Source of the DNA: Lamellibrachia satsuma
Lineage: Eukaryota > Annelida > Polychaeta > Sabellida > Siboglinidae
Assembly: GCA_033239005.1 (NCBI GenBank)
Contig: BSQZ01000073.1
Location: 1,732,001-1,796,000, forward strand
Direction: 5' to 3'
Length of the DNA stretch: 64,000 nt
Part shown: piece by piece, positions 49,801 to 60,969 of the stretch
Layout: the number at the start of each line of letters is the position of its first letter
Numbering within the stretch: the stretch's first letter is position 1
The notes under the pieces: model-generated
Databases searched by the model: none
What the model was told of the DNA's origin: nothing
Seen by the model: the letters and a program-made list of their open reading frames with translations, nothing else
Made by a program: the position numbers and the translations under genes

Positions 49801-50092
49801 AGACATGACGATTCTACAGGCCATCGTACGGACATGTTCCCATCTGCCTACTCTCGAGTCGCTCGATATCAACTACACGCACAACGCTAACCAGCCAGCA
49901 CCCCCTAGTGGCTCCATCACAAAGTGCCGCTGGTACAAGACATTGACGAGGAGTCCGCGTACGTTGCAGCACTACTGTCGTGTTGTGGTGCGCGATGCTC
50001 TCGGGGTGCACCGCTTGAAACACACGCATAAGTTGCCCCTGCCAGCAACGCTGCAGAACTATCTACTGCTGAAGTTCAGCGATTGTCACTGA
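40803..50092 (+). CDS. Ankyrin-repeat and SOCS-box (ASB family) protein
   Basis: Five exons (40803-41052, 43507-43653, 44154-44381, 48389-48601, 49641-50092), all introns in phase 1, give 429 codons and a stop. After a charged N-terminus, about seven ankyrin repeats follow, for example TPLLCAASRGHSECVKELI, TAVHLAAENGHVESLHLLL, TPLQMATNNNHIDCIQELI, TPLHECVRHSMLACICELL and SPLHLAVHNTRNF. The last 45 residues form a SOCS box: PRTLQHYCRVVVRDAL (BC box, L-x3-C) then LPLPATLQNYLLL (Cul5 box with LPLP). ASB proteins are substrate receptors of Cul5-Elongin B/C ubiquitin ligases. The ATG at 40803 (aacATGG) was preferred to one at 40776 by context; both are in frame. The subfamily is not certain. The acceptor of exon 4 is embedded in a large tandem array. 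Confidence 0.93.
41460..42190. repeat. Degenerate tandem repeat of about 175 bp, 4 copies
   Basis: Segments like cttccatgattatgaagata, taatttgttcagagtttaca, attaaacagggtcataaat and gcaattaataagtc recur at about 175-bp spacing. Old and diverged, in ASB intron 1. The rest of that intron (41053-43506) shows no gene. Confidence 0.78.
43507..43653 (+). CDS. ASB exon 2
   Basis: Acceptor tgtgcttacag, donor ACAG|GTGACA. Encodes ADLDARDMFDMTAVHLAAEN then GHVESLHLLLDAGAGCN, a complete ankyrin repeat. Confidence 0.93.
43806..43877. repeat. (TA)n microsatellite
   Basis: About 35 TA repeats in ASB intron 2, within very AT-rich DNA. Confidence 0.95.
44154..44381 (+). CDS. ASB exon 3
   Basis: Encodes VTHVGGTTPLQMATNNNHID, CIQELILNGADYNAVDEAGK and TSLYIAAALGFEDAV, two ankyrin repeats. 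Donor ACAG|GTATGC. The acceptor is a tandem NAGNAG (ccatagcag): using 44154 or 44157 adds or drops one codon, both in frame. Confidence 0.92.
44405..45230. repeat. Inverted pair of family X repeats
   Basis: 44405-44745 is a minus copy (atgcgcagtcggtttaataa ... gatttcatcaaaacta) and 44755-45230 a plus copy (cttgtctcatttcaaatcc ... ttcgtgattggctatatcag). They lie head to head in ASB intron 3 with only about 10 bp between them, forming a long imperfect inverted repeat. Confidence 0.65.
45264..48388. repeat. About 71-bp array containing an intron end, splice acceptor and exon start
   Basis: About 45 copies. The common unit is 71 bp: (tctg)n then tctatag, followed by the first 53 nt of ASB exon 4. 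Variants are 67 bp (one tctg fewer) and 69-70 bp (fewer C in gcccctcc). The leftmost copies, around 45270-45800, are the most diverged; those from about 46600 are nearly uniform. The array ends exactly at the working exon. Confidence 0.96.
48389..48601 (+). CDS. ASB exon 4, whose 5' end is tandemly amplified
   Basis: Starts at the last tctatag acceptor of the array: GDTPLHECVRHSMLACICEL then LEHGSDVNHRNHQGWSPLHL, two ankyrin repeats, donor ACTG|GTCAGT. The first 53 nt are identical or nearly so to part of every array unit upstream. Using the acceptor one unit earlier (start 48318) would put a TAG stop, formed by this acceptor, in frame. Confidence 0.92.
48610..49140. other. ASB intron 4, 5' part, nothing recognised
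   Basis: A short purine-rich run (gggagagggtgggac, 48633-48700), then AT-rich unique sequence. No gene or element recognised. Confidence 0.5.
49205..49490. repeat. 27-bp minisatellite, about 11 copies
   Basis: The unit is ccttcctctttggaaccccc plus ttcaccc. Strongly pyrimidine-rich on the gene strand. Open in several frames because 27 is divisible by three. It lies in the intron before the last ASB exon. Confidence 0.95.
49641..50092 (+). CDS. ASB exon 5: last ankyrin repeat and SOCS box
   Basis: Acceptor ttttcacacag. Encodes KSPLQYVSFFDN, VAAFLIAYGAQFVNLKNKHG, a linker, then the SOCS box and stop TGA at 50090-50092. A 27-bp array ends about 150 bp upstream. Confidence 0.95.
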
Positions 50093-50474
50093 GCAATGTT
50101 TGTAAGTCACGACATGTCTGTGTCTGTCTGTCTGTGTCAGTGTGTAAATATAAAAAAGAAGATTTTGTGTTTGTAGTACAGCAGCCTCTCACTATAGGAA
50201 CATCCACTTAAAAGGAACAACTTTGAAAACCCTGTTCTGGTTCGCAGTGTATTATGTACCAGTGGATGTAAGGAACATTGGATATAAACAACAGTTTGAA
50301 CAAGTCACTACATGTTCCTTGTAGCGAGAGTGTGTATATAGTAAGGTAATGTTAGAGCTATCTTGTATATAATAATGTGTGCAGAAACAAGTTCATTCGT
50401 CTCTTCATTTCTGCTTATAAGATAAATTTATTTGTATAATGTTGTTCATTAATTCACATTCAATATGCTGGCAA

Positions 50475-50480
50475 AATAAA
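50475..50480 (+). promoter_or_regulatory. Possible polyadenylation signal of the ASB gene
   Basis: AATAAA 383 bp after the ASB stop codon. A second AATAAA lies at 50915-50920. Either could end the transcript. Confidence 0.5.
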
Positions 50481-50929
50481 GGAATGTTAAACTAAGTAAT
50501 ATATGATGATATCAGTTGATATTAGAACACACATTTCTAGAATGTGATGTTTAATTCTGATATTGGTGAATTGTTGAAGGTATAGAGCAGCCAATACAGT
50601 GAGGTGCCCACTTAGATTAACTTGTATATAAGAAATGTTCTGTTATGAGAGTGTTTCAAAAACAGTCAATTGTAAAAATATGAGTTACTATGAAGGATGA
50701 TAATTGGGTTTGTAAAGGAATTACTTAACCAGGGTTATGTACAGACTTTATTAACTGTGGTTGAAAAATAGTAGGTGGAATGCATTGCAGAAAATGTGTG
50801 TTTAATCAAAAGTGGCCTATGTTTTTTTGTGTGCGATATTGACCTATTTGGTGACACTCTGGTAATGGTTTGTGACATTTATCCAGCTCGGACAATTTGG
50901 CATTGTATGTTTTTAATAAACAGGTCTGC

Positions 50930-52040
50930 TCTAATAAACTACTGGGGTAGTTAAATCGACTGCCATGTGTTACCTTTTCTGAGTTCACAGGTTGCAGAGT
51001 TATATATTAAGGTGGCCGACTACTTTGAAATCAAGCTATCTGTGCATCGTTCTGCACGTCGTTGTTAGGAAACCGATTAAATCAACACAAAAAAATAAAA
51101 GTTATGTTGTCGATTGAAACTACGTCCATAATGCCAACAGTAAACAACAGTAAGCATACATGATATATTTATTGGTAAAAGAACGTTAATAAGAACCGAA
51201 ATCATTATGATTCGCTATACATATGACCCTTTTTTTTCAGAGTGTGATTTCAAGGCAGCAAAACCTCAATTAATGTCTGGCACTTCATGATTTTTCTATG
51301 CATGTAGAGATAAATAATTAATTAACATTTTGACATACTTTTTCAGAAATGCCATAACTCATTGTGGTCAGTTATGGCGTTTGATAACAAGTTTGTTATT
51401 TTTGCTGTTGACGTAGCTGTTACTGTTAGAAAAAAAATTGCACAAGACCCCCCAATTTTTTTACGTTTTTATAGAGAAATAATAAATACCAATTTCTGCT
51501 AAGTTTTACTGAAGTGACATTACCCCTTGTGAATCAAATAGTTAATATTGTCGAAATTTGGCTAAAATGTGGTTTTTCCGTGAGCGACATATTATGCTTT
51601 GTATAATACTAATATATCAAGTTGCAATATTCCTGCAAGTTTTTTATTTGAATAGTAGATAAATCTTGTGTTATTACTGATTATGATCAGAGTACAATAT
51701 TTTGCTGGTGACAGCTGTTACTCTCAGATATTAAAAAAATTGCATGGGACCCCAACTTTGTTTACCTTTTTGGGGTCTAATTGATTTCAAACACCTTTCA
51801 AATGTATAGTTTCATTACATAAATCAGGGTAATCGGCCATCTTGAGTACCCATGGATGCCGGTCAAAAGATCAAAACCATGCAGTCATTCTTGCTGAAAT
51901 AACTTTGTCCACTTTTGATCTGTCATTAAAAATTAAGTATTTTGTGTGGATTAATGATTTTGTCCTTTGACATTCTGTCCATGTGGGCATTTTGGCCATA
52001 TGTACCCTAACCAGTGTATATAGTTTCACTCTACTCAACC
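50930..52040. other. Intergenic AT-rich DNA downstream of ASB, no gene seen
   Basis: No convincing exon, RNA gene or known element. Short related segments recur (near 51425 and 51735: ttgcacaagaccccccaatt, ttgcatgggaccccaacttt), suggesting an old duplication of about 300 bp. Confidence 0.45.
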
Positions 52041-52046
52041 ACTGTG

Positions 52047-55000
52047 TGGATTGTTGAGTAGTTGATTGATTGTAAGGGACTGTTCTCAGTTGTCTACGTT
52101 CACCTGGTCATACAAAGTAGTTGATGGATTGTAAGGGACTGTTCTCAGTTGTCTACGTTCACCTGGTCATACAAAGTAGTTGATGGATTGTAAGGGACTG
52201 TTCTCAGTTGTCTACGTTCACCTGGTCATACAAAGTAGTTGATGGATTGTAAGGGACTGTTCTCAGTTGTCTACGTTAACCTGGTCATACAAAGTAGTTG
52301 ATGGATTGTAAGGGACTGTTCTCAGTTGTCTACGTTAACCTGGTCATACAAAGTAGTCGATGGATTGTAAGGGACTGTTCTCAGTTGTCTACGTTAACCT
52401 GGTCATACAAAGTAGTCGATGGATTGTAAGGGACTGTTCTCAGTTGTCTACGTTAACCTGGTCATACAAAGTAGTCGATGGATTGTAAGGGACTGTTCTC
52501 AGTTGTCTACGTTAACCTGGTCATACAAAGTAGTCGATGGATTGTAAGGGACTGTTCTCAGTTGTCTACGTTAACCTGGGCATACAAAGTAGTCGATGGA
52601 TTGTAAGGGTCTGTTCTCAGTTGTCTACGTTAACCTGGGCATACAAAGTAGTTGATGGATTGTAAGGGTCTGTTCTCAGTTGTCTACGTTAACCTAGGCA
52701 TACAAAGTAGTTGATGGATTGTAAGGGTCTGTTCTCAGTTGTCTACGTTAACCTAGTCATACAAAGTAGTTGATGGATTGTAAGGGTATGTTCTCAGTTG
52801 TCTACATTCACCTAGGCATACAAAGTAGTTGATGGATTGTAAGGGACTGTTCTCAGTTGTCTACATTCACCTAGTCATACAAAGTAGTTGATGGATTGTA
52901 AGGGTATGTTCTCAATTGTCTACATTCACCTAGTCATACAAAGTAGTTGATGGATTGTAAGGGTATGTTCTCAATTGTCTACATTCACCTAGTCATACAA
53001 AGTAGTTGATGGATTGTAAGGGTCTGTTCTCAATTGTCTACATTCACCTAGTCATACAAAGTAGTCGATGGATTGTAAGGGTCTGTTCTCAATTGTCTAC
53101 ATTCACCTAGTCATACAAAGTAGTCGATGGATTGTAAGGGTCTGTTCTCAATTGTCTACATTCACCTAGTCATACAAAGCAGTCGATGGATTGTAACGGT
53201 CTGTTCTCAATTGTCTACATTCACCTAGTCATACAAAGCAGTCGATGGATTGTAACGGTCTGTTCTCAATTGTCTACATTCACCTAGTCATACAAAGCAG
53301 TCGATGGATTGTAACGGTCTGTTCTCAATTGTCTACATTCACCTAGTCATACAAAGCAGTCGATGGATTGTAACGGTCTGTTCTCAATTGTCTACATTCA
53401 CCTAGTCATACAAAGCAGTCGATGGATTGTAACGGTCTGTTCTCAATTGTCTACATTCACCTAGTCATACAAAGCAGTCGATGGATTGTAACGGTCTGTT
53501 CTCAATTGTCTACATTCACCTAGTCATACAAAGCAGTCGATGGATTGTAACGGTCTGTTCTCAATTGTCTACATTCACCTAGTCATACAAAGCAGTCGAT
53601 GGATTGTAACGGTCTGTTCTCAATTGTCTACATTCACCTAGTCATACAAAGCAGTCGATGGATTGTAACGGTCTGTTCTCAATTGTCTACATTCACCTAG
53701 TCATACAAAGCAGTCGATGGATTGTAAGGGTCTGTTCTCAGTTGTCTACATTCACCTAGTCATACAAAGCAGTCGATGGATTGTAAGGGTCTGTTCTCAG
53801 TTGTCTACATTCACCTAGTCATACAAAGCAGTCGATGGATTGTAAGGGTCTGTTCTCAATTGTCTACATTCACCTAGTCATACAAAGCAGTCGATGGATT
53901 GTAAGGGTCTGTTCTCAATTGTCTACATTCACCTAGTCATACAAAGCAGTCGATGGATTGTAAGGGTCTGTTCTCAATTGTCTACATTCACCTAGTCATA
54001 CAAAGCAGTCGATGGATTGTAACGGTCTGTTCTCAATTGTCTACATTCACCTAGTCATACAAAGCAGTCGATGGATTGTAACGGTCTGTTCTCAATTGTC
54101 TACATTCACCTAGTCATACAAAGCAGTCGATGGATTGTAACGGTCTGTTCTCAATTGTCTACATTCACCTAGTCATACAAAGCAGTCGATGGATTGTAAC
54201 GGTCTGTTCTCAATTGTCTACATTCACCTAGTCATACAAAGCAGTCGATGGATTGTAACGGTCTGTTCTCAATTGTCTACATTCACCTAGTCATACAAAG
54301 CAGTCGATGGATTGTAACGGTCTGTTCTCAATTGTCTACATTCACCTAGTCATACAAAGCAGTCGATGGATTGTAACGGTCTGTTCTCAATTGTCTACAT
54401 TCACCTAGTCATACAAAGCAGTCGATGGATTGTAACGGTCTGTTCTCAATTGTCTACATTCACCTAGTCATACAAAGCAGTCGATGGATTGTAAGGGACT
54501 GTTCTCAATTGTCTACATTCACCTAGTCATACAAAGCAGTCGATGGATTGTAAGGGACTGTTCTCAATTGTCTACATTCACCTAGTCATACAAAGCAGTC
54601 GATGGATTGTAAGGGACTGTTCTCAATTGTCTACATTCACCTAGTCATACAAAGCAGTCGATGGATTGTAAGGGACTGTTCTCAATTGTCTACATTCACC
54701 TAGTCATACAAAGCAGTCGATGGATTGTAAGGGACTGTTCTCAATTGTCTACATTCACCTCGTCATACAAAGCAGTCGATGGATTGTAAGGGACTGTTCT
54801 CAATTGTCTACATTCACCTCGTCATACAAAGCAGTCGATGGATTGTAAGGGACTGTTCTCAATTGTCTACATTCACCTCGTCATACAAAGCAGTCGATGG
54901 ATTGTAAGGGACTGTTCTCAATTGTCTACATTCACCTCGTCATACAAAGCAGTCGATGGATTGTAAGGGACTGTTCTCAATTGTCTACATTCACCTCGTC

Positions 55001-58000
55001 ATACAAAGCAGTCGATGGATTGTAAGGGACTGTTCTCAATTGTCTACATTCACCTCGTCATACAAAGCAGTCGATGGATTGTAAGGGACTGTTCTCAATT
55101 GTCTACATTCACCTCGTCATACAAAGCAGTCGATGGATTGTAAGGGACTGTTCTCAATTGTCTACATTCACCTAGTCATACAAAGCAGTCGATGGATTGT
55201 AAGGGACTGTTCTCAATTGTCTACATTCACCTAGTCATACAAAGCAGTCGATGGATTGTAAGGGACTGTTCTCAATTGTCTACATTCACCTAGTCATACA
55301 AAGCAGTCGATGGATTGTAAGGGACTGTTCTCAATTGTCTACATTCACCTACTCATACAAAGCAGTCGATGGATTGTAAGGGACTGTTCTCAATTGTCTA
55401 CATTCACCTACTCATACAAAGCAGTCGATGGATTGTAAGGGACTGTTCTCAATTGTCTACATTCACCTACTCATACAAAGCAGTCGATGGATTGTAAGGG
55501 ACTGTTCTCAATTGTCTACATTCACCTCGTCATACAAAGCAGTCGATGGATTGTAAGGGACTGTTCTCAATTGTCTACATTCACCTCGTCATACAAAGCA
55601 GTCGATGGATTGTAAGGGACTGTTCTCAATTGTCTACATTCACCTCGTCATACAAAGCAGTCGATGGATTGTAAGGGACTGTTCTCAATTGTCTACATTC
55701 ACCTACTCATACAAAGCAGTCGATGGATTGTAAGGGACTGTTCTCAATTGTCTACATTCACCTACTCATACAAAGCAGTCGATGGATTGTAAGGGACTGT
55801 TCTCAATTGTCTACATTCACCTACTCATACAAAGCAGTCGATGGATTGTAAGGGACTGTTCTCAATTGTCTACATTCACCTACTCATACAAAGCAGTCGA
55901 TGGATTGTAAGGGACTGTTCTCAATTGTCTACATTCACCTACTCATACAAAGCAGTCGATGGATTGTAAGGGACTGTTCTCAATTGTCTACATTCACCTA
56001 CTCATACAAAGCAGTCGATGGATTGTAAGGGACTGTTCTCAATTGTCTACATTCACCTCGTCAGACAAAGCAGTCGATGGATTGTAAGGGACTGTTCTCA
56101 ATTGTCTACATTCACCTACTCATACAAAGCAGTCGATGGATTGTAAGGACTGTTCTCAATTGTCTACATTCACCTACTCATACAAAGCAGTCGATGGATT
56201 GTAAGGGACTGTTCTCAATTGTCTACATTCACCTACTCATACAAAGCAGTCGATGGATTGTAAGGGACTGTTCTCAATTGTCTACATTCACCTACTCATA
56301 CAAAGCAGTCGATGGATTGTAAGGGACTGTTCTCAATTGTCTACATTCACCTACTCATACAAAGCAGTCGATGGATTGTAAGGGACTGTTCTCAATTGTC
56401 TACATTCACCTACTCATACAAAGCAGTCGATGGATTGTAAGGACTGTTCTCAATTGTCTACATTCACCTACTCATACAAAGCAGTCGATGGATTGTAAGG
56501 GACTGTTCTCAATTGTCTACATTCACCTACTCATACAAAGCAGTCGATGGATTGTAAGGGACTGTTCTCAATTGTCTACATTCACCTACTCATACAAAGC
56601 AGTCGATGGATTGTAAGGGACTGTTCTCAATTGTCTACATTCACCTACTCATACAAAGCAGTCGATGGATTGTAAGGGACTGTTCTCAATTGTCTACATT
56701 CACCTACTCATACAAAGCAGTCGATGGATTGTAAGGGACTGTTCTCAATTGTCTACATTCACCTACTCATACAAAGCAGTCGATGGATTGTAAGGGACTG
56801 TTCTCAATTGTCTACATTCACCTAGTCATACAAAGCAGTCGATGGATTGTAAGGGACTGTTCTCAATTGTCTACATTCACCTGCTCATACAAAGCAGTCG
56901 ATGGATTGTAAGGGACTGTTCTCAATTGTCTACATTCACCTGCTCATACAAAGCAGTCGATGGATTGTAAGGGACTGTTCTCAATTGTCTACATTCACCT
57001 GCTCATACAAAGCAGTCGATGGATTGTAAGGGACTGTTCTCAATTGTCTACATTCACCTGCTCATACAAAGCAGTCGATGGATTGTAAGGGACTGTTCTC
57101 AATTGTCTACATTCACCTGGTCATACAAAGCAGTCGATGGATTGTAAGGGACTGTTCTCAATTGTCTACATTCACCTACTCATACAAAGCAGTCGATGGA
57201 TTGTAAGGGACTGTTCTCAATTGTCTACATTCACCTACTCATACAAAGCAGTCGATGGATTGTAAGGGACTGTTCTCAATTGTCTACATTCACCTACTCA
57301 TACAAAGCAGTCGATGGATTGTAAGGGAGTGTTCTCAATTGTCTACATTCACCTACTCATACAAAGCAGTCGATGGATTGTAAGGGACTGTTCTCAATTG
57401 TCTACATTCACCTACTCATACAAAGCAGTCGATGGATTGTAAGGGACTGTTCTCAATTGTCTACATTCACCTACTCATACAAAGCAGTCGATGGATTGTA
57501 AGGGACTGTTCTCAATTGTCTACATTCACCTCGTCATACAAAGCAGTCGATGGATTGTAAGGGACTGTTCTCAATTGTCTACATTCACCTACTCATACAA
57601 AGCAGTCGATGGATTGTAAGGGACTGTTCTCAATTGTCTACATTCACCTACTCATACAAAGCAGTCGATGGATTGTAAGGGACTGTTCTCAATTGTCTAC
57701 ATTCACCTACTCATACAAAGCAGTCGATGGATTGTAAGGGACTGTTCTCAATTGTCTACATTCACCTGGTCATACAAAGCAGTCGATGGATTGTAAGGGA
57801 CTGTTCTCAATTGTCTACATTCACCTGGTCATACAAAGCAGTCGATGGATTGTAAGGGACTGTTCTCAATTGTCTACATTCACCTGGTCATACAAAGCAG
57901 TCGATGGATTGTAAGGGACTGTTCTCAATTGTCTACATTCACCTGGTCATACAAAGCAGTCGATGGATTGTAAGGGACTGTTCTCAATTGTCTACATTCA

Positions 58001-58612
58001 CCTACTCATACAAAGCAGTCGATGGATTGTAAGGGACTGTTCTCAATTGTCTACATTCACCTCGTCATACAAAGCAGTCGATGGATTGTAAGGGACTGTT
58101 CTCAATTGTCTACATTCACCTCGTCATACAAAGAAGTCGATGGATTGTAAGGGACTGTTCTCAATTGTCTACATTCACCTACTCATACAAAGCAGTCGAT
58201 GGATTGTAAGGGACTGTTCTCAATTGTCTACATTCACCTACTCATACAAAGCAGTCGATGGATTGTAAGGGACTGTTCTCAATTGTCTACATTCACCTCG
58301 TCATACAAAGCAGTCGATGGATTGTAAGGGACTGTTCTCAATTGTCTACATTCACCTGGTCATACAAAGTAGTTGATGGATTGTAAGGGTTTGTTCTCAA
58401 TTGTCTACATTCACCTGGTCATACAAAGTAGTTGATGGATTGTAAGGGTCTGTTCTCAATTGTCTACATTCACCTGGTCATACAAAGTAGTTGATGGAAT
58501 GTAAGGGTATGTTCTCAATTGTCTACATTCACCTAGTCATACAAAGTAGTTGATGGAATGTAAGGGTATGTTCTCAATTGTCTACATTCACCTAGCCATA
58601 CAAAGTGTTCTA
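52047..58612. repeat. 59-bp satellite array, about 110 copies
   Basis: The unit is gtagttgatggattgtaagg, gactgttctcagttgtctac, gttcacctggtcatacaaa. Both ends carry gtagttg variants and mixed bases, while the centre is homogenised to gcagtcg. Blocks of one variant follow each other (for example aacggtctg at 53190-53690 and 54010-54480). A five-unit block with one 58-bp unit is repeated at a 294-bp offset (56077 and 56371). Not coding. Confidence 0.98.
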
Positions 58613-58854
58613 GTTCTCATGCCCCCCAATTAGTACTTTAAAATGTTCATAATTTTCCAGATTTAAATATATATTAACGTAACAATGTTTTGACACAGCC
58701 TGTGTATAGCGTATACACTAATAACCATCAGAATATGTTTACCAACTTTAATGTCCAATAACACTGCTAAAGCTTTGTGTGTTTCTAACAACTCCAGGTG
58801 TCATAGTGATAGTTATTTTCCATGAAGTTGTGAATTTCCAAGATGTCAGACTAT

Positions 58855-59070
58855 GATACAGTGCTGCGAAGTGATACAGTGCTGTGATACAGTGCTGCGA
58901 AGTGATACAGTGCTGCGCAGTGATACAGTGCTGTGAAGTGATACAGTGCTGCGAAGTGATACAGTACTGCGCAGTGATACAGTGCTGCGCAGTGATACAG
59001 TGCTGTGAAGTGATACAGTGCTGTGAAGTGATACAGTGCTGTGAAGTGATACAATGCTGTGAAGTGAACA
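58855..59070. repeat. 18-19-bp tandem repeat, about 12 copies
   Basis: The unit is gatacagtgctgcgaagt with variants (tgtgaagt, tgcgcagt). Confidence 0.95.
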
Positions 59071-59639
59071 GTTACACCATTTAAAACAACAGCAACAGTT
59101 CACTGCGTGGCACTGCAAGGTGCAACATTGGTCATATTTTGCATGCAACTGACATTATAAAAAAGTATGTGCTCATTGTCCCCCCTTTTAGTACACATTC
59201 AAATGGGTAAATGATATTGAATGCCCCCTAACATACCCAGCAATGTGGTGTAATATTTTAGTAGTCGGCACATAAAACCAGCATTTTGTGATCTCGCCAT
59301 TTATCTTGCCAGTTCCAGGTAGTGCGTCAACAGAACTACTGTATGACTCATTCCAGCTTATTGACAGGTGTATTGGGATTATGAGTAGTTTAAGTTCGGT
59401 AGTATTAATGTATGAAATCCTCCTTGCTGATTTCAAACAGTTTATGATAAAAACAAGATTTGTGGGCATTGTTCTGACCAGATTGAATGTCGACTATGGG
59501 CTCCATAAAGAAGCTGTATGCCTAACTTAGATGTGCTTAAGATGCTTTACTCATTTAATATACTGTATTCGGCCTATTGCCTATGCCCTAATTAGCGTAC
59601 ACCCCATTTTTTAATCAGCAAGATCCATATTGTAAATTG

Positions 59640-59717
59640 ACTAGTGTGGAACAACTGAAAAGTTTCGCCATCTGGTGTTAAACAGTTGGCACCACTTTTC
59701 AGTTGTTCTACACTAGT
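59640..59717. repeat. Hairpin with 23-bp arms
   Basis: actagtgtggaacaactgaa(aag) at 59640-59662 is complementary, with one mismatch, to 59695-59717; the loop is 32 bp. It could be a small foldback element. A partial related segment (cactagtgttaaacagtta) follows at about 59737. Confidence 0.85.
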
Positions 59718-59850
59718 CAGTGGTCACCAAATGATGGCACTAGTGTTAAACAGTTACCTTATTGTATAGATTTGGTGTACGCTTATAAGAATGGTTCCTT
59801 GACATTTTCCCATTTTTTAAGCGTATTGTACATTTATTTGGTCGAATACA

Positions 59851-59851
<1 letters not shown>

Positions 59852-59895
<44 letters not shown>
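59852..59895. repeat. (TA)n microsatellite
   Basis: About 21 TA repeats directly before the 30/45-bp array. Confidence 0.95.
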
Positions 59896-59898
<3 letters not shown>

Positions 59899-59984
59899 AA
59901 GTTTGGATGCATCATATGTTGATTGGTTGTGCATGCATCGCCATGCTGTGCAGGCCACTCTTATTATGTTGTGTAGGCCACTTC

Positions 59985-60945
59985 TTTATGTTGACTGGTT
60001 GTGTAGGCCACTCAGTTATGTTGACTGGTTGTGTAGACCACTCCATTATGTTGATTGGTTGTGTAGGCCACTCCATTATGTTGATTGGTTGTGTTGGCCA
60101 CTCCATTATGTTGATTGGTTGTGTAGGCCACTCCATTATGTTGATTGGTTGTGTAGACCACTCCATTATGTTGAGTGGTTGTGTAGGCCACTCCATTATG
60201 TTGATTGGTTGTGTAGGCCACTCCATTGTGTTGAGTGGTTGTGTTGGCCACTCCATTGTGTTGAGTGGTTGTGTAGGCCACTCCATTATGTTGACTGGTT
60301 GTGCACCACCATGCTGTGTAGGCCACTCCATTATGTTGACTGGTTGTGCACCACCATGCTGTGTAGGCCACTCCATTATGTTGACGGGTTGTGCACCACC
60401 ATGCTGTGTAGGCCACTCCATTATGTTGACTGGTTGTGCACCACCATGCTGTGTAGGCCACTCCATTATGTTGACTGGTTGTGCACCACCATGCTGTGTA
60501 GGCCACTCCATTGTGTTGACTGGTTGTGCACCACCATGCTGTGTAGGCCACTCCATTATGTTGACTGGTTGTGCACCACCATGCTGTGTAGGCCACTCCA
60601 TTATGTTGACTGGTTGTGCACCACCATGCTGTGTAGGCCACTCCATTATGTTGACTGGTTGTGCACCACCATGCTGTGTAGGCCACTCCATTATGTTGAC
60701 TGGTTGTGCACCACCATGCTGTGTAGGCCACTCCATTATGTTGACGGGTTGTGCACCACCATGCTGTGTAGGCCACTCCATTATGTTGACGGGTTGTGCA
60801 CCACCATGCTGTGTAGGCCACTCCATTATGTTGACGGGTTGTGCACCACCATGCTGTGTAGGCCACTCCATTATGTTGACTGGTTGTGCACCACCATGCT
60901 GTGTAGGCCACTCCATTATGTTGACGGGTTGTGCACCAACATGCT
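59985..60945. repeat. Composite minisatellite: 30-bp units then 45-bp units
   Basis: About 10 units of 30 bp (ttgattggttgtgtaggcca plus ctccattatg) up to about 60290, then about 14-15 units of 45 bp that are the same unit with a 15-bp insertion (caccaccatgctgtg). Long open frames on both strands result from the multiple-of-three period. Confidence 0.96.
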
Positions 60946-60969
60946 GTGGGATATACAGTAGTCTGTAAA

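Noticed and set aside
52047..58612. CRISPR-like regular repeats
   Set aside because: The repeats are head-to-tail without spacers, and this is eukaryotic DNA.
59903..60968. Open frames of 300-350 codons on both strands
   Set aside because: They read through the 30/45-bp array, whose period is divisible by three; four overlapping frames on two strands cannot all be genes and none has a domain.
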